Below are positions 52,458 to 60,331 of a DNA stretch of 64,000 bases, in pieces (positions within the stretch are counted from its first letter, which is position 1; every line of letters starts with the position of its first letter). The stretch is from an uncultured Prevotellaceae bacterium (GTDB lineage: Bacteria > Bacteroidota > Bacteroidia > Bacteroidales > Bacteroidaceae). The translations under genes and the position numbers were made by a program. The stretch spans positions 1 through 64,000 of the forward strand of contig CAMVOK010000012.1 of NCBI GenBank assembly GCA_947169115.1. Direction: 5' to 3'. The notes beneath the pieces were generated by a model. That model saw only the letters and a program-made list of their open reading frames with translations. It was not told the origin of the DNA and ran no database searches.

Positions 52458-53330
52458 TTACTTTTTTGCTTCCGCTCCCCTACTCCGCCAGATGCTCCAG
52501 GCACCAATGAGGATGAAAGGAACGCTGAGGAGCTGACCCATGTTGAAGAACATGCCGTTCTCGAAATCGACCTGATTCTCCTTGGTGTATTCGATGAAGA
52601 TGCGGGCAGTGAAAATAAGGAAAAGACAAATGCCGAAGAAGAAGCCAGTACCCACTTTCTGAGGATATTTACGATAAAAATACCAGTGAATGCCAAAGAA
52701 GAGTGCGTAGCACAGGGCTTCGTAGAGTTGGCCGGGATGACGCGGAAGCATGTCCACACGCTCGAAGATAAAGGCCCAGGGCACATCGGTAGGACGACCG
52801 ATGATTTCGGAGTTCATGAGGTTGCCCATGCGGATAGCACAGGCACAGATAGGGGTGACGATGGAAATGTTGTCGAGTATCGTCAGGACCTTCATTCCCA
52901 TCTTTTTGACATAGAGAATGAGGGCAAGGATGAGGCCCAGTGTACCACCATGGCTGGCCAGTCCTTCGTAGCCCGTATAGTGCCATGCCCCCATTGCATC
53001 CTGCTTCATGGGAAGTATCATTTCCAGCGGATGGGCAAGAAAATACGAAGGTTCGTAGAACAGGCAGTGACCCAAGCGGGCACCGATAAGTATGCCGAAA
53101 AAGCAATAGAAGACCAGCGGGTCGAATTTTTCCTCCGGGATGCGCTGCTCGCGGAATAATTTATGTTCTAGCAGATACACCGTGAACAAGCCGATGGCCC
53201 AGCACAGCGAGTACCAGCGCACACCGAATGAACCGATGTGGAACAGGAATATGTCGGGGTTCCAGTGTATGAATAACAGCCCCCCTCCAACTCCCCCGAG
53301 GGGGAGAGATGCCAATAACGATGTCATCAT
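52458..53330 (-). CDS. lgt: Prolipoprotein diacylglyceryl transferase
   Basis: Lgt attaches diacylglycerol to the lipobox cysteine of prelipoproteins at the inner membrane. The 290-residue protein has several membrane helices and the signature CAIRMGNLMNSEIIGRPTD near residue 160, with GGTLGLI, RHPGQLYEAL and the C-terminal FIEYTKENQ. The first 18 residues (MMTSLLASLPLGGVGGG) are abnormal: they are encoded by a GC-rich hairpin repeat (53278-53306), and the normal family start lies near FIHWNPDIF. A second inverted copy sits just upstream at 53361-53390. The gene follows ychF by 59 bp. Confidence 0.95.
   Translation of the reverse strand: MMTSLLASLPLGGVGGGLLFIHWNPDIFLFHIGSFGVRWYSLCWAIGLFTVYLLEHKLFREQRIPEEKFDPLVFYCFFGILIGARLGHCLFYEPSYFLAHPLEMILPMKQDAMGAWHYTGYEGLASHGGTLGLILALILYVKKMGMKVLTILDNISIVTPICACAIRMGNLMNSEIIGRPTDVPWAFIFERVDMLPRHPGQLYEALCYALFFGIHWYFYRKYPQKVGTGFFFGICLFLIFTARIFIEYTKENQVDFENGMFFNMGQLLSVPFILIGAWSIWRSRGAEAKK
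53278..53306. repeat. GC-rich hairpin repeat, family 2, copy A
   Basis: AGCCCCCCTCCAACTCCCCC followed by GAGGGGGAG, with the CTCCCCC/GGGGGAG palindrome. It lies within the first codons of lgt and matches the copy at 62171-62202 inside polA. Confidence 0.8.
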
Positions 53331-53360
53331 TGTTTGTTCTTTATTTCATATCTATTATTC

Positions 53361-53390
53361 CTCCCCCTCGGGGAGGTTAGGAAGGGGCTT
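53361..53390. repeat. GC-rich hairpin repeat, family 2, copy B (inverted)
   Basis: CTCCCCCTCGGGGAG and adjoining bases, in the opposite orientation to 53278-53306, directly abut the ychF stop codon. The inverted pair encloses the lgt ribosome-binding region. Confidence 0.8.
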
Positions 53391-54493
53391 TATACGTTGA
53401 ATCTAAAGTGCATGATATCACCGTCCTGCACTTCGTAGTCCTTGCCTTCGACCCCCATCTTACCAGCATCACGGACGGCAGCCTCGGAGCCATACTTGAT
53501 GTAGTCGTCGTACTTGATGACCTCGGCGCGTATGAAGCCTTTTTCGAAGTCGGTGTGAATGACACCGGCACACTGTGGAGCCTTCCACCCGCGACGGAAA
53601 GTCCAGGCCTTCACCTCCATCTCGCCGGCGGTGATGAACGTCTGCAGGTTCAAGAGAGAGTATATGGCCTTGATGAGGCGGTTGCAGCCACTCTCTGTCA
53701 GACCCATGTCCTCCAGGAACATCTGTTTCTCCTCATAGGTTTCCAGTTCGGCAATGTCGGCTTCCGTCTGTGCCGAAATGATGAGCATCTGGGCGCCCTC
53801 GTCCTTGATGGCCTCAGCCACGCGACGGGTGTATTCGTTGCCGTCCTTTGCACTCTGGTCATCGACGTTGCAGACATACAGGACAGGCTTTGTGGTCAGC
53901 AGGAAGAGATTCTTGGCAGCAGCCACCTCGTCCTCCGTCTCGAACGAAACTGTGCGAGCGCTCTTGCCTTGCAACAAGGCAGCTTTGTAGGCTTCCAGTA
54001 CCGAGAGTTCTATCTTTGCCTGTTTGTCACCACCCACGCGAGCCTGCTTCTCCACCTTCTGCATGCGGCTTTCGATGGTTTCAAGGTCTTTCAGCTGCAG
54101 TTCCATGTCTATGATTTCCTTGTCGCGCACGGGGTCAACGGAACCGTCAACGTGTACGATGTTTGTATCGTCGAAGCAGCGCAGGACGTGGATGATGGCA
54201 TCGCACTCGCGGATGTTGGCCAGGAATTGGTTTCCGAGACCCTCGCCTTTCGAGGCTCCCTTCACCAGTCCGGCTATGTCCACAATGTCGCACACGGCAG
54301 GCACGATGCGGCCCGGATGGACAAGTTCTGCAAGTTTTGCGAGTCGTTCGTCGGGAACGCTCACCTGCCCCATCTGGGCATCAATGGTGCAAAAAGGAAA
54401 ATTGGCAGCCTGTGCCTTTGCGCTCGACAGGCAGTTAAAGAGAGTGGACTTGCCTACATTGGGCAGTCCTACGATACCAGCTTTCAGTGACAT
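53390..54493 (-). CDS. ychF: Redox-regulated ATPase/GTPase YchF
   Basis: YchF (Ola1) is an Obg-related P-loop NTPase that prefers ATP and is linked to ribosome function and stress. The 367-residue protein has G1 GLPNVGKST at residues 8-16, the switch II region DIAGLVKGASKGEGLGN and a modified G4 motif (YVCNVDDQ, not NKxD, as usual for YchF). The C-terminal TGS-like domain ends DYEVQDGDIMHFRFNV. It has a full -33/-7 promoter at 54546-54577 related to that of metK. Confidence 0.97.
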   Translation of the reverse strand: MSLKAGIVGLPNVGKSTLFNCLSSAKAQAANFPFCTIDAQMGQVSVPDERLAKLAELVHPGRIVPAVCDIVDIAGLVKGASKGEGLGNQFLANIRECDAIIHVLRCFDDTNIVHVDGSVDPVRDKEIIDMELQLKDLETIESRMQKVEKQARVGGDKQAKIELSVLEAYKAALLQGKSARTVSFETEDEVAAAKNLFLLTTKPVLYVCNVDDQSAKDGNEYTRRVAEAIKDEGAQMLIISAQTEADIAELETYEEKQMFLEDMGLTESGCNRLIKAIYSLLNLQTFITAGEMEVKAWTFRRGWKAPQCAGVIHTDFEKGFIRAEVIKYDDYIKYGSEAAVRDAGKMGVEGKDYEVQDGDIMHFRFNV

Positions 54494-54545
54494 CTTGTTT
54501 ATTTAACGATTTTATGATTAAACAACTTTAGTGATTTACAGAGTG

Positions 54546-54577
54546 CAAAGGTACGATTAAGTAAGCGAAATGGCAAA
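54546..54577 (-). promoter_or_regulatory. ychF promoter with full -33/-7 match
   Basis: TTTG (54574-54577), a 20-bp spacer and TACCTTTG (54546-54553). The spacer (CGCTTACTTAATCG) resembles that of metK. The rest of the 54494-54822 gap has no evident gene. Confidence 0.75.
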
Positions 54578-54755
54578 TTTCTTCGAAACAATGTTTCTTT
54601 AGGCAAACAAGCTCTGAGTCTTTGCACATTTCCTCAACGAGCGAAACATAGCCCCTTCAGGCCCTCTGATATCCGAGTATGAGTACCTAAAACCCAATCA
54701 AAGATATGGTAGTTCATCCAAGTTCGTCCAAATTATCAATTAATCTAAAAAAAGA

Positions 54756-54786
54756 TTGTCGGTTTTCTGTAAAACACTTATTTTTG
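54756..54786 (+). promoter_or_regulatory. Promoter of the regulator-kinase pair
   Basis: TTG (54756-54758), a 20-bp spacer and TATTTTTG (54779-54786), giving a start about 30 nt before the ATG at 54823. Confidence 0.6.
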
Positions 54787-54822
54787 TACAGAAATTAAGG
54801 AAATACCATAGTTATAGTTGAA

Positions 54823-55380
54823 ATGAGAGACGAAAACTTGTGTCGCGACATAGAGCGTGTGGTGGGCAGAACCATGATTACATCATCTGATTTTGTATGG
54901 TTGAGTGGTCAGATTGCTGCCCGTCAACGTAGTTCCGTCAGTGTGAACACATTAAAACGTCAGTGGGGGTATCTTGAGAAAGATGATACCTCGGTGCGAC
55001 GTTCCACGTTGGACATTCTCTCGCAGTTTATAGGTTTTCGCGACTATTCTACCTATTGCCGTCAATGTCAGTCTTTAGACCCACAGAGCAATCCAGTCTT
55101 GAGTCGTCACATTGATACACGGCGTTTAGAAAGAGGTTTACGTCTGCGTATCACATGGTTGCCCGACCGTGAGGTAGTGGTTGAACATTTGGGAAGTTGC
55201 CAGTTTATTGTGCGAAGTGTGAAAAACTCTAAACTTGCTGTTGACGATACCTTCGAGTGTACGTTGTTTATGGAGAATGAGCCCCTTTATCTGGGAAATC
55301 TTGTACATTTGGGGGCTGGTCCTGTAGCCTATGTGGCTGGCAAGCGCGATGGAATACGTTTTGAAATCATAGAGGACTAA
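54823..55380 (+). CDS. Uncharacterised protein paired with a Ser/Thr kinase
   Basis: This 185-residue cytoplasmic protein has an N-terminal domain (1-80) with 'VNTLKRQWGYLEKDDTSVRR' and 'STLDILSQFIGFRDYSTYC'. This helical module recurs in Bacteroidota regulators and resembles a DNA- or protein-binding helix-turn-helix-like fold. The C-terminal half is beta-rich (LRLRITWLPDREVVVEHLG, FECTLFMENEPLYLGNLVH). The kinase gene starts 2 bp after its stop, so the two are co-translated. It may be a kinase substrate or partner; this rests on position only. Confidence 0.7.
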   Translation: MRDENLCRDIERVVGRTMITSSDFVWLSGQIAARQRSSVSVNTLKRQWGYLEKDDTSVRRSTLDILSQFIGFRDYSTYCRQCQSLDPQSNPVLSRHIDTRRLERGLRLRITWLPDREVVVEHLGSCQFIVRSVKNSKLAVDDTFECTLFMENEPLYLGNLVHLGAGPVAYVAGKRDGIRFEIIED

Positions 55381-55382
55381 AA

Positions 55383-57227
55383 ATGGATATAGAAACATCG
55401 GATTTTATTGTAGATGGCTTTGAGGGTATCGAACGCTATTTTACAGATATAACCATCATAAAGGAGACTGCTCATAACATTCTCGCCCGTGCCCGTCGTT
55501 ATGGACGTTGGTGGATGCTAAAGGCTTTACGTAAGGAGGAGGCTAACCAGCCCGTCTTTCAGGAAATGCTTCGCAAAGAACTGGAGGTGATGGCTCCTTT
55601 GACCCATCCCAACATCGTACAGACTTATGGGCTGGAACAAGTGGAGGGGATAGGTTTATGTATCGTCATGGAATGGATAGATGGTGTCACCCTCGACCAA
55701 TATCTGCACATTTGCCATCCTCCCGAAGATGAGCGTATGCGCCTGCTTCGGCAGTTGGCCGATGCTGTGTCATACCTGCATTTGCATGGTATCGTTCATC
55801 GCGACCTGAAACCCCAGAACATTCTTGTTACTCGCAATGGCAATAACATTAAGCTCATTGATTTTGGATTGGCCGATTCCGACCAATATGCGGTGTTGAA
55901 GCAACCTTCGGGAACGGCTGTTTACATGGCTCCCGAACAAGCTGAAGGGGGGAAGCCAGATGTCCGCAACGACATATATTCTATGGGTATTATCATGCAG
56001 CAACTCAACTTAGGAACTCAATATGATGCCGTTGTGCGTCGTTGTACGGAGCCTATCGACCGTCGCTATCATGACATGGAGGAGTTACGTTCAGCCTTGA
56101 ACATAGTACCTCATGCTAAACCAAAACAATTGATATGGTGGAGTGTGGCTGCAATTGTTATGTTGATGATTCTGGGGGGGGTATATTTATCCCTTAATAG
56201 AACTCCTTCGCAACCGCACATTGAGTACATTACCAGACTCTCCGAGCTGAGCAATACCAAGCAATACTATATTCACACCCTCAACAAAGCACGAGGCACG
56301 CTGGGGGTCTATCAGCGGCAACTGGCCACAACCTTCTCTCATGCCCAGCAGCACAGGTGTGACTCGGCAAGCACGTTTGCCATTCTGCAATACAAAGGAG
56401 ACTACTATCTCTACAGCGTTGTTGACCGTCGTTTCTTCAACTTCGGCATTCACGAAACCGATGCACCGATGAGCGGCACGATGTGTGCCATCGTCCTTCA
56501 CGAACGGGATAGTTGTCTGGTCATCGACTTCAAGAACACCTCCACACCGTGTACGCTGAACGTCAACGAAGGATGGGGCGTAATCGTCACCGACTACGGC
56601 ACCAAAAACGGCATGTACGACGACGGGAACCTCTTGCAGTTGGAGGAGGCAGGCGATTTCGACCCAGCCGAGGCTCTTGCGATGCTGAAGGAACCTAACG
56701 AGGAATTTGTGGCAGCAACCAAGAGCATTACGCCCGAAGGGAACTATGCCATATATACTTGTTTCGACGGTAGTGGCAAGGAAGGTACCACGCGCTATTA
56801 CCTCACGGCCAGTGGACATCTGACAGAAACGCTGACAGACTCGTGCATTTTCACCTTTCACCGAATCGAAGGCGATAGCCTGTACCGTTCTCCAGCATGG
56901 CTGATTGCCTATCACGCAACGTCGGCTGAAGATTCACCATTCAAGAGGATTTGTTTTTCCAACCGCATAAATATTGATTCTAATCAGGCAAAGCCGATGG
57001 GTTACCTGCGTTCGGAACCGTTTTTCCGTAACGACTGGCAAGGCAAGGTGCTCTATTGCAACCGGCAAGGACATTACGCCATACGTGCCACGGCCATGCC
57101 CATAGAATGGTGGGCGGCTGGCAGTTATTGGACGGTCTATGACCTTGACGGCGATGGTCGCCCGGAGGCCGACTACAGCGAGCAGCGGTCATACATATGG
57201 AGGTTAGACCCTCATATCGCTCGCTGA
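55383..57227 (+). CDS. Transmembrane Hanks-type Ser/Thr protein kinase
   Basis: 614 residues. The kinase domain is at about 20-245: the VAIK-type lysine in WWMLKALRKEE, the catalytic loop IVHRDLKPQNILV, the metal-binding DFGLAD, and GTAVYMAPEQAEGG. The glycine-rich loop is degenerate (KETAHNILARA), yet the catalytic residues are intact. One membrane helix (about 250-270, IWWSVAAIVMLMILGGVYLSL) links it to an extracytoplasmic domain of about 340 residues with cystatin- or beta-like strands and 'DLDGDGRPEADY' near the end. A run of eight G bases (56174-56181) falls in the membrane helix codons. It probably senses an envelope signal and phosphorylates a cytoplasmic target, perhaps the paired protein. 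Confidence 0.88.
   Translation: MDIETSDFIVDGFEGIERYFTDITIIKETAHNILARARRYGRWWMLKALRKEEANQPVFQEMLRKELEVMAPLTHPNIVQTYGLEQVEGIGLCIVMEWIDGVTLDQYLHICHPPEDERMRLLRQLADAVSYLHLHGIVHRDLKPQNILVTRNGNNIKLIDFGLADSDQYAVLKQPSGTAVYMAPEQAEGGKPDVRNDIYSMGIIMQQLNLGTQYDAVVRRCTEPIDRRYHDMEELRSALNIVPHAKPKQLIWWSVAAIVMLMILGGVYLSLNRTPSQPHIEYITRLSELSNTKQYYIHTLNKARGTLGVYQRQLATTFSHAQQHRCDSASTFAILQYKGDYYLYSVVDRRFFNFGIHETDAPMSGTMCAIVLHERDSCLVIDFKNTSTPCTLNVNEGWGVIVTDYGTKNGMYDDGNLLQLEEAGDFDPAEALAMLKEPNEEFVAATKSITPEGNYAIYTCFDGSGKEGTTRYYLTASGHLTETLTDSCIFTFHRIEGDSLYRSPAWLIAYHATSAEDSPFKRICFSNRINIDSNQAKPMGYLRSEPFFRNDWQGKVLYCNRQGHYAIRATAMPIEWWAAGSYWTVYDLDGDGRPEADYSEQRSYIWRLDPHIAR
56174..56181 (+). repeat. G8 homopolymer in the kinase membrane segment
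   Basis: Eight consecutive G, encoding LGGV in the transmembrane helix. Gain or loss of one base would detach the kinase domain from its outer domain. Confidence 0.9.
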
Positions 57228-57271
57228 TTTCCCTATTCGATACTAAATTGCTGGTACTCAAATCTCCTCTG

Positions 57272-57306
57272 CACCATCGATGCCGTTACACACGGCATCG
57301 ATGGTG
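57272..57306. terminator. Hairpin between convergent kinase and gdhA genes
   Basis: A 14-bp perfect inverted repeat CACCATCGATGCCG/CGGCATCGATGGTG with a 7-nt loop. There is no T run, so termination may be weak or factor-aided, or the hairpin may protect 3' ends. Confidence 0.55.
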
Positions 57307-57318
57307 AGAGCAGAGCCG

Positions 57319-58656
57319 CTATACGATGCCTTGCGCCATCATAGCTTTGGCAACCTTCATGAAGCCAGCGACGTTGGCACCACGAACGTAGTTGATGTAT
57401 CCGTCGGGTTGTGTACCGTATTTGACACACTGCTTATGGATGGCGTGCATAATCTGGTGTAGTTTCTGATCTACTTCCTCTGCCGACCAACTTAGGTGCA
57501 TGGCATTCTGACTCATTTCCAAACCACTGGTGGCCACACCACCGGCATTTACGGCCTTGCCTGGGGCATAGAGCATCTCGGCTTCGATGAACGCGTCTAT
57601 GGCCTCTGGGGTGCAACCCATGTTGGAGATTTCACCCACGCAGGTTACACCGTTGGCGATGAGCTGCTTGGCATCGTCGCCGTTCAACTCGTTTTGTGTA
57701 GCACAAGGCAGGGCTATGTCGCACTTCACCTCCCAAGGACGCTTACCTGGTACGAAGGTGGAGCCTGGGAATTCGTCGGCATAGGGCTGACAGATGTCGT
57801 TGCCCGAGGCACGCAGTTCCAGCATGTAGTCTATCTTCTCACCGCTGATACCCTCTGGGTCGTAGATGTAGCCGTCTGGACCGCTGATGGTGACTACTTT
57901 GGCACCGAGTTGCGTTGCCTTCGTAGCTGCACCCCAGGCCACGTTGCCGAAGCCAGAGATGGCTACTGTCTTACCCTTGATGTCGATGCCACGTGTCTGC
58001 AACATCTCGTTCACGAAGTACAGACCACCAAAGCCTGTAGCCTCGGGACGCACCAGCGAACCGCCGTACTCTAAGCCTTTGCCCGTCAGTACACCGCTCC
58101 AGTCGCGTGTCAACTTCTTGTACTGGCCAAAGAGGTATCCCACTTCACGAGCACCTACACCGATGTCGCCAGCAGGTACGTCAATTTCGGGTCCGATGTA
58201 GCGATATAGTTCGTTCATGAAGGCTTGGCAGAAGCGCATAACCTCGGCATCGCTCTTGCCACGGGGCGAGAAGTCCGAACCACCCTTTCCACCACCCATG
58301 GGTAGTGTAGTTAGGGCATTCTTAAACGTCTGTTCAAAGCCTAAGAACTTCAAGATAGAGAGATTTACCGAGGCATGGAAGCGCAGACCGCCTTTGTAGG
58401 GGCCAATGGCCGAATTGAACTGTACGCGGTAGCCCAGATTGACCTGTACCTCGCCCTTATCGTCCACCCAGGGCACACGGAAGGTGATGATGCGCTCGGG
58501 TTCCACCAGTCGCTCAATAAGTTTGGCCTTTTCAAACTCAGGGTGCTGGTTATATACTTCTTCGATACTAAGCAGAACCTCATGAACGGCCTGCAAGTAT
58601 TCTTTTTCGCCTGGATGTTTGGCCTCCAGTTGAGCCATAATCAGTTTTACGTCCAT
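57319..58656 (-). CDS. gdhA: NADP-type glutamate dehydrogenase
   Basis: GdhA interconverts 2-oxoglutarate plus ammonia and glutamate, the main ammonia-assimilating route in many Bacteroidota. The 445-residue protein has the length of the hexameric short class. It carries PMGGGKGGSDFSPRG with the catalytic lysine region, GPEIDVPAGDIGVGAREVG, the Rossmann GFGNVAWGAATKATQLGAKV, and C-terminal NAGGVATSGLEMSQNA. The gene starts 25 bp after the GH27 gene's stop. The coenzyme preference is inferred from the family class. Confidence 0.96.
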   Translation of the reverse strand: MDVKLIMAQLEAKHPGEKEYLQAVHEVLLSIEEVYNQHPEFEKAKLIERLVEPERIITFRVPWVDDKGEVQVNLGYRVQFNSAIGPYKGGLRFHASVNLSILKFLGFEQTFKNALTTLPMGGGKGGSDFSPRGKSDAEVMRFCQAFMNELYRYIGPEIDVPAGDIGVGAREVGYLFGQYKKLTRDWSGVLTGKGLEYGGSLVRPEATGFGGLYFVNEMLQTRGIDIKGKTVAISGFGNVAWGAATKATQLGAKVVTISGPDGYIYDPEGISGEKIDYMLELRASGNDICQPYADEFPGSTFVPGKRPWEVKCDIALPCATQNELNGDDAKQLIANGVTCVGEISNMGCTPEAIDAFIEAEMLYAPGKAVNAGGVATSGLEMSQNAMHLSWSAEEVDQKLHQIMHAIHKQCVKYGTQPDGYINYVRGANVAGFMKVAKAMMAQGIV

Positions 58657-58681
58657 GGTATTTAGTGTTTAAGGTTCATTG

Positions 58682-60295
58682 TCACTTGTCAACTTGTATG
58701 TAGTCGATATCTGGCATCCAATCTGTAGGATTTGACAGGCGTATGATATTATTGCCTTTCTTGAGTTTCACGGGTATGGTGACCTTTCCTACATTATCCC
58801 AGTCGCCGCTGTTCACAGTCAGTGTTTTAATGGCCTTGTTGTTTACGCTGACGGTGACTTGACGGTCGTTGCCACTGAGGTAGGCAATGGTGAGGATGCG
58901 CTTGCCTCCCTTGGGAGAATAGACGTTGTTCCAGACAAGGTCGTTTTGCTCGCTCTGTCCCAGCCAACAGGCGATATGGCCAGAGGAACTTTTGTCGTTG
59001 CTGACGTAAACACCTGTTTTCTCGGCTTCATGATTCTTGATTTCCTGATAGTCGCTGATATAGGCAGTCTCAGCCTCGTAACGACGACGTTCCAGCCGTT
59101 GCTCAGCTGTAGCCTTATAGATGCGTGTACCATGGGCTGGTACAGAAACTTGGAAACCATCGATGAAATAGCCGATTTCTTTTTGTTCGAAACAGTCACG
59201 CAACTGTACCTTGCCCGCAAGGTCGATGTCTTGGAAATTTACGGTTACGAAGCGTTCGTCGTCGTTGGGATTATATACGGCAAATACGCGCTTCAAGCCG
59301 TTCAAGGTCTCGATGTCACGAGTAAGAATGTAGCAGTCGTTGACTTTCCTGACGAGGTAAGCCTGTTGGAAGGTCTTATCCTGATTTATACCGATGAGAT
59401 CGGCGTTTTTCATCAATGCAAGTGCATCGGGACGTACGTTGCTCATGTCACAACCGATGAGCAGGGGTGAGTTCATGATGCACCACATACCGAAGTGTGT
59501 CTTGTCTTCTTCTGCTGACATGCGACGACCTACCTCCAGCATGTCCATGTCGTTGTAGTAGCCTGGGCCGCTATAAGCCGAGAGATACAGGTTTTCGGCC
59601 AAGATGCCCTTTACCGACTTCCAATCGTCGTAGATGTCGTATGTGGTACGCCACGAAAGAGCCACGTCCTTGCACCATGTTCCGGGATAGGCCCAACGGC
59701 AGATGTTCAGGATGGCATCAGGTCGTTTGGTGTCCTTCATGGTCTGGCTAATAGTGGTGTAACGTTCTTGCACGTCGAGGTAGAGTTCGTTGCCTTTCTC
59801 ACCCCAGTTACCACCACAGAAATCCACCTTGATGAAGTCGAAGTCGAGGTCGGAGAAGAACATGTCAAGATCCTGCTTGTCATGGCCATATAAGCCCACT
59901 CCCCTACCCGATTTGTCGGGATTGCCCCATGAACCGCATGTGTTGACACCCGCATCGCTGTATATGCCGGCTTTCAGTCCTCTGGCGTGGATGTAATCGA
60001 CGATGGGACGTAATCCGTTGGGGAATTTCTGAGGATGGATGAGTAGAGCTCCTGTCGTCTCGTTACGGTTGTAGAAGTAACCGTCGTCGATGTTGATGTA
60101 CTTGTATCCGGCACGTGCCAGTCCAGTGAGCACCATGGCATCGGCCTGACCCTTAATAACTTCCTCATTGATGTTCAGGGCAAACGTGTTCCACGAACTC
60201 CAGCCCATGGTCGGCGGAAGTTGAGCAAGCACCCCTAAATTAAAAATGAAGAGTGAAGAGTGAAGAATGAAAACTACTAATGCGATTCGTTTCAT
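58682..60295 (-). CDS. Secreted GH27 alpha-galactosidase-like enzyme
   Basis: 537 residues. The signal peptide MKRIALVVFILHSSLFIFN is partly encoded by a GAAGAGTGAAGAGTGAAG mini-repeat (60238-60275). The GH27 catalytic barrel (about 28-310) has PPTMGWSSWNTFALNI, YINIDDGYF, the nucleophile in FDFIKVDFCGG and the acid/base aspartate near DMDMLEVGRRMS. A C-terminal beta domain and a CBM35-like module (about 410-537, 'YEAETAYISDYQEIKN') follow. It removes terminal alpha-galactose or related residues from glycans or galactolipids; the exact specificity is not known. Confidence 0.93.
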   Translation of the reverse strand: MKRIALVVFILHSSLFIFNLGVLAQLPPTMGWSSWNTFALNINEEVIKGQADAMVLTGLARAGYKYINIDDGYFYNRNETTGALLIHPQKFPNGLRPIVDYIHARGLKAGIYSDAGVNTCGSWGNPDKSGRGVGLYGHDKQDLDMFFSDLDFDFIKVDFCGGNWGEKGNELYLDVQERYTTISQTMKDTKRPDAILNICRWAYPGTWCKDVALSWRTTYDIYDDWKSVKGILAENLYLSAYSGPGYYNDMDMLEVGRRMSAEEDKTHFGMWCIMNSPLLIGCDMSNVRPDALALMKNADLIGINQDKTFQQAYLVRKVNDCYILTRDIETLNGLKRVFAVYNPNDDERFVTVNFQDIDLAGKVQLRDCFEQKEIGYFIDGFQVSVPAHGTRIYKATAEQRLERRRYEAETAYISDYQEIKNHEAEKTGVYVSNDKSSSGHIACWLGQSEQNDLVWNNVYSPKGGKRILTIAYLSGNDRQVTVSVNNKAIKTLTVNSGDWDNVGKVTIPVKLKKGNNIIRLSNPTDWMPDIDYIQVDK

Positions 60296-60331
60296 GGTAT
60301 TAAATTTTTAATATTTAATTTTTAATGTGTA

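Noticed and set aside
53408..54490. 360-codon plus-strand frame opposite ychF
   Set aside because: ychF is unmistakable on the other strand; the frame is a codon-usage shadow.
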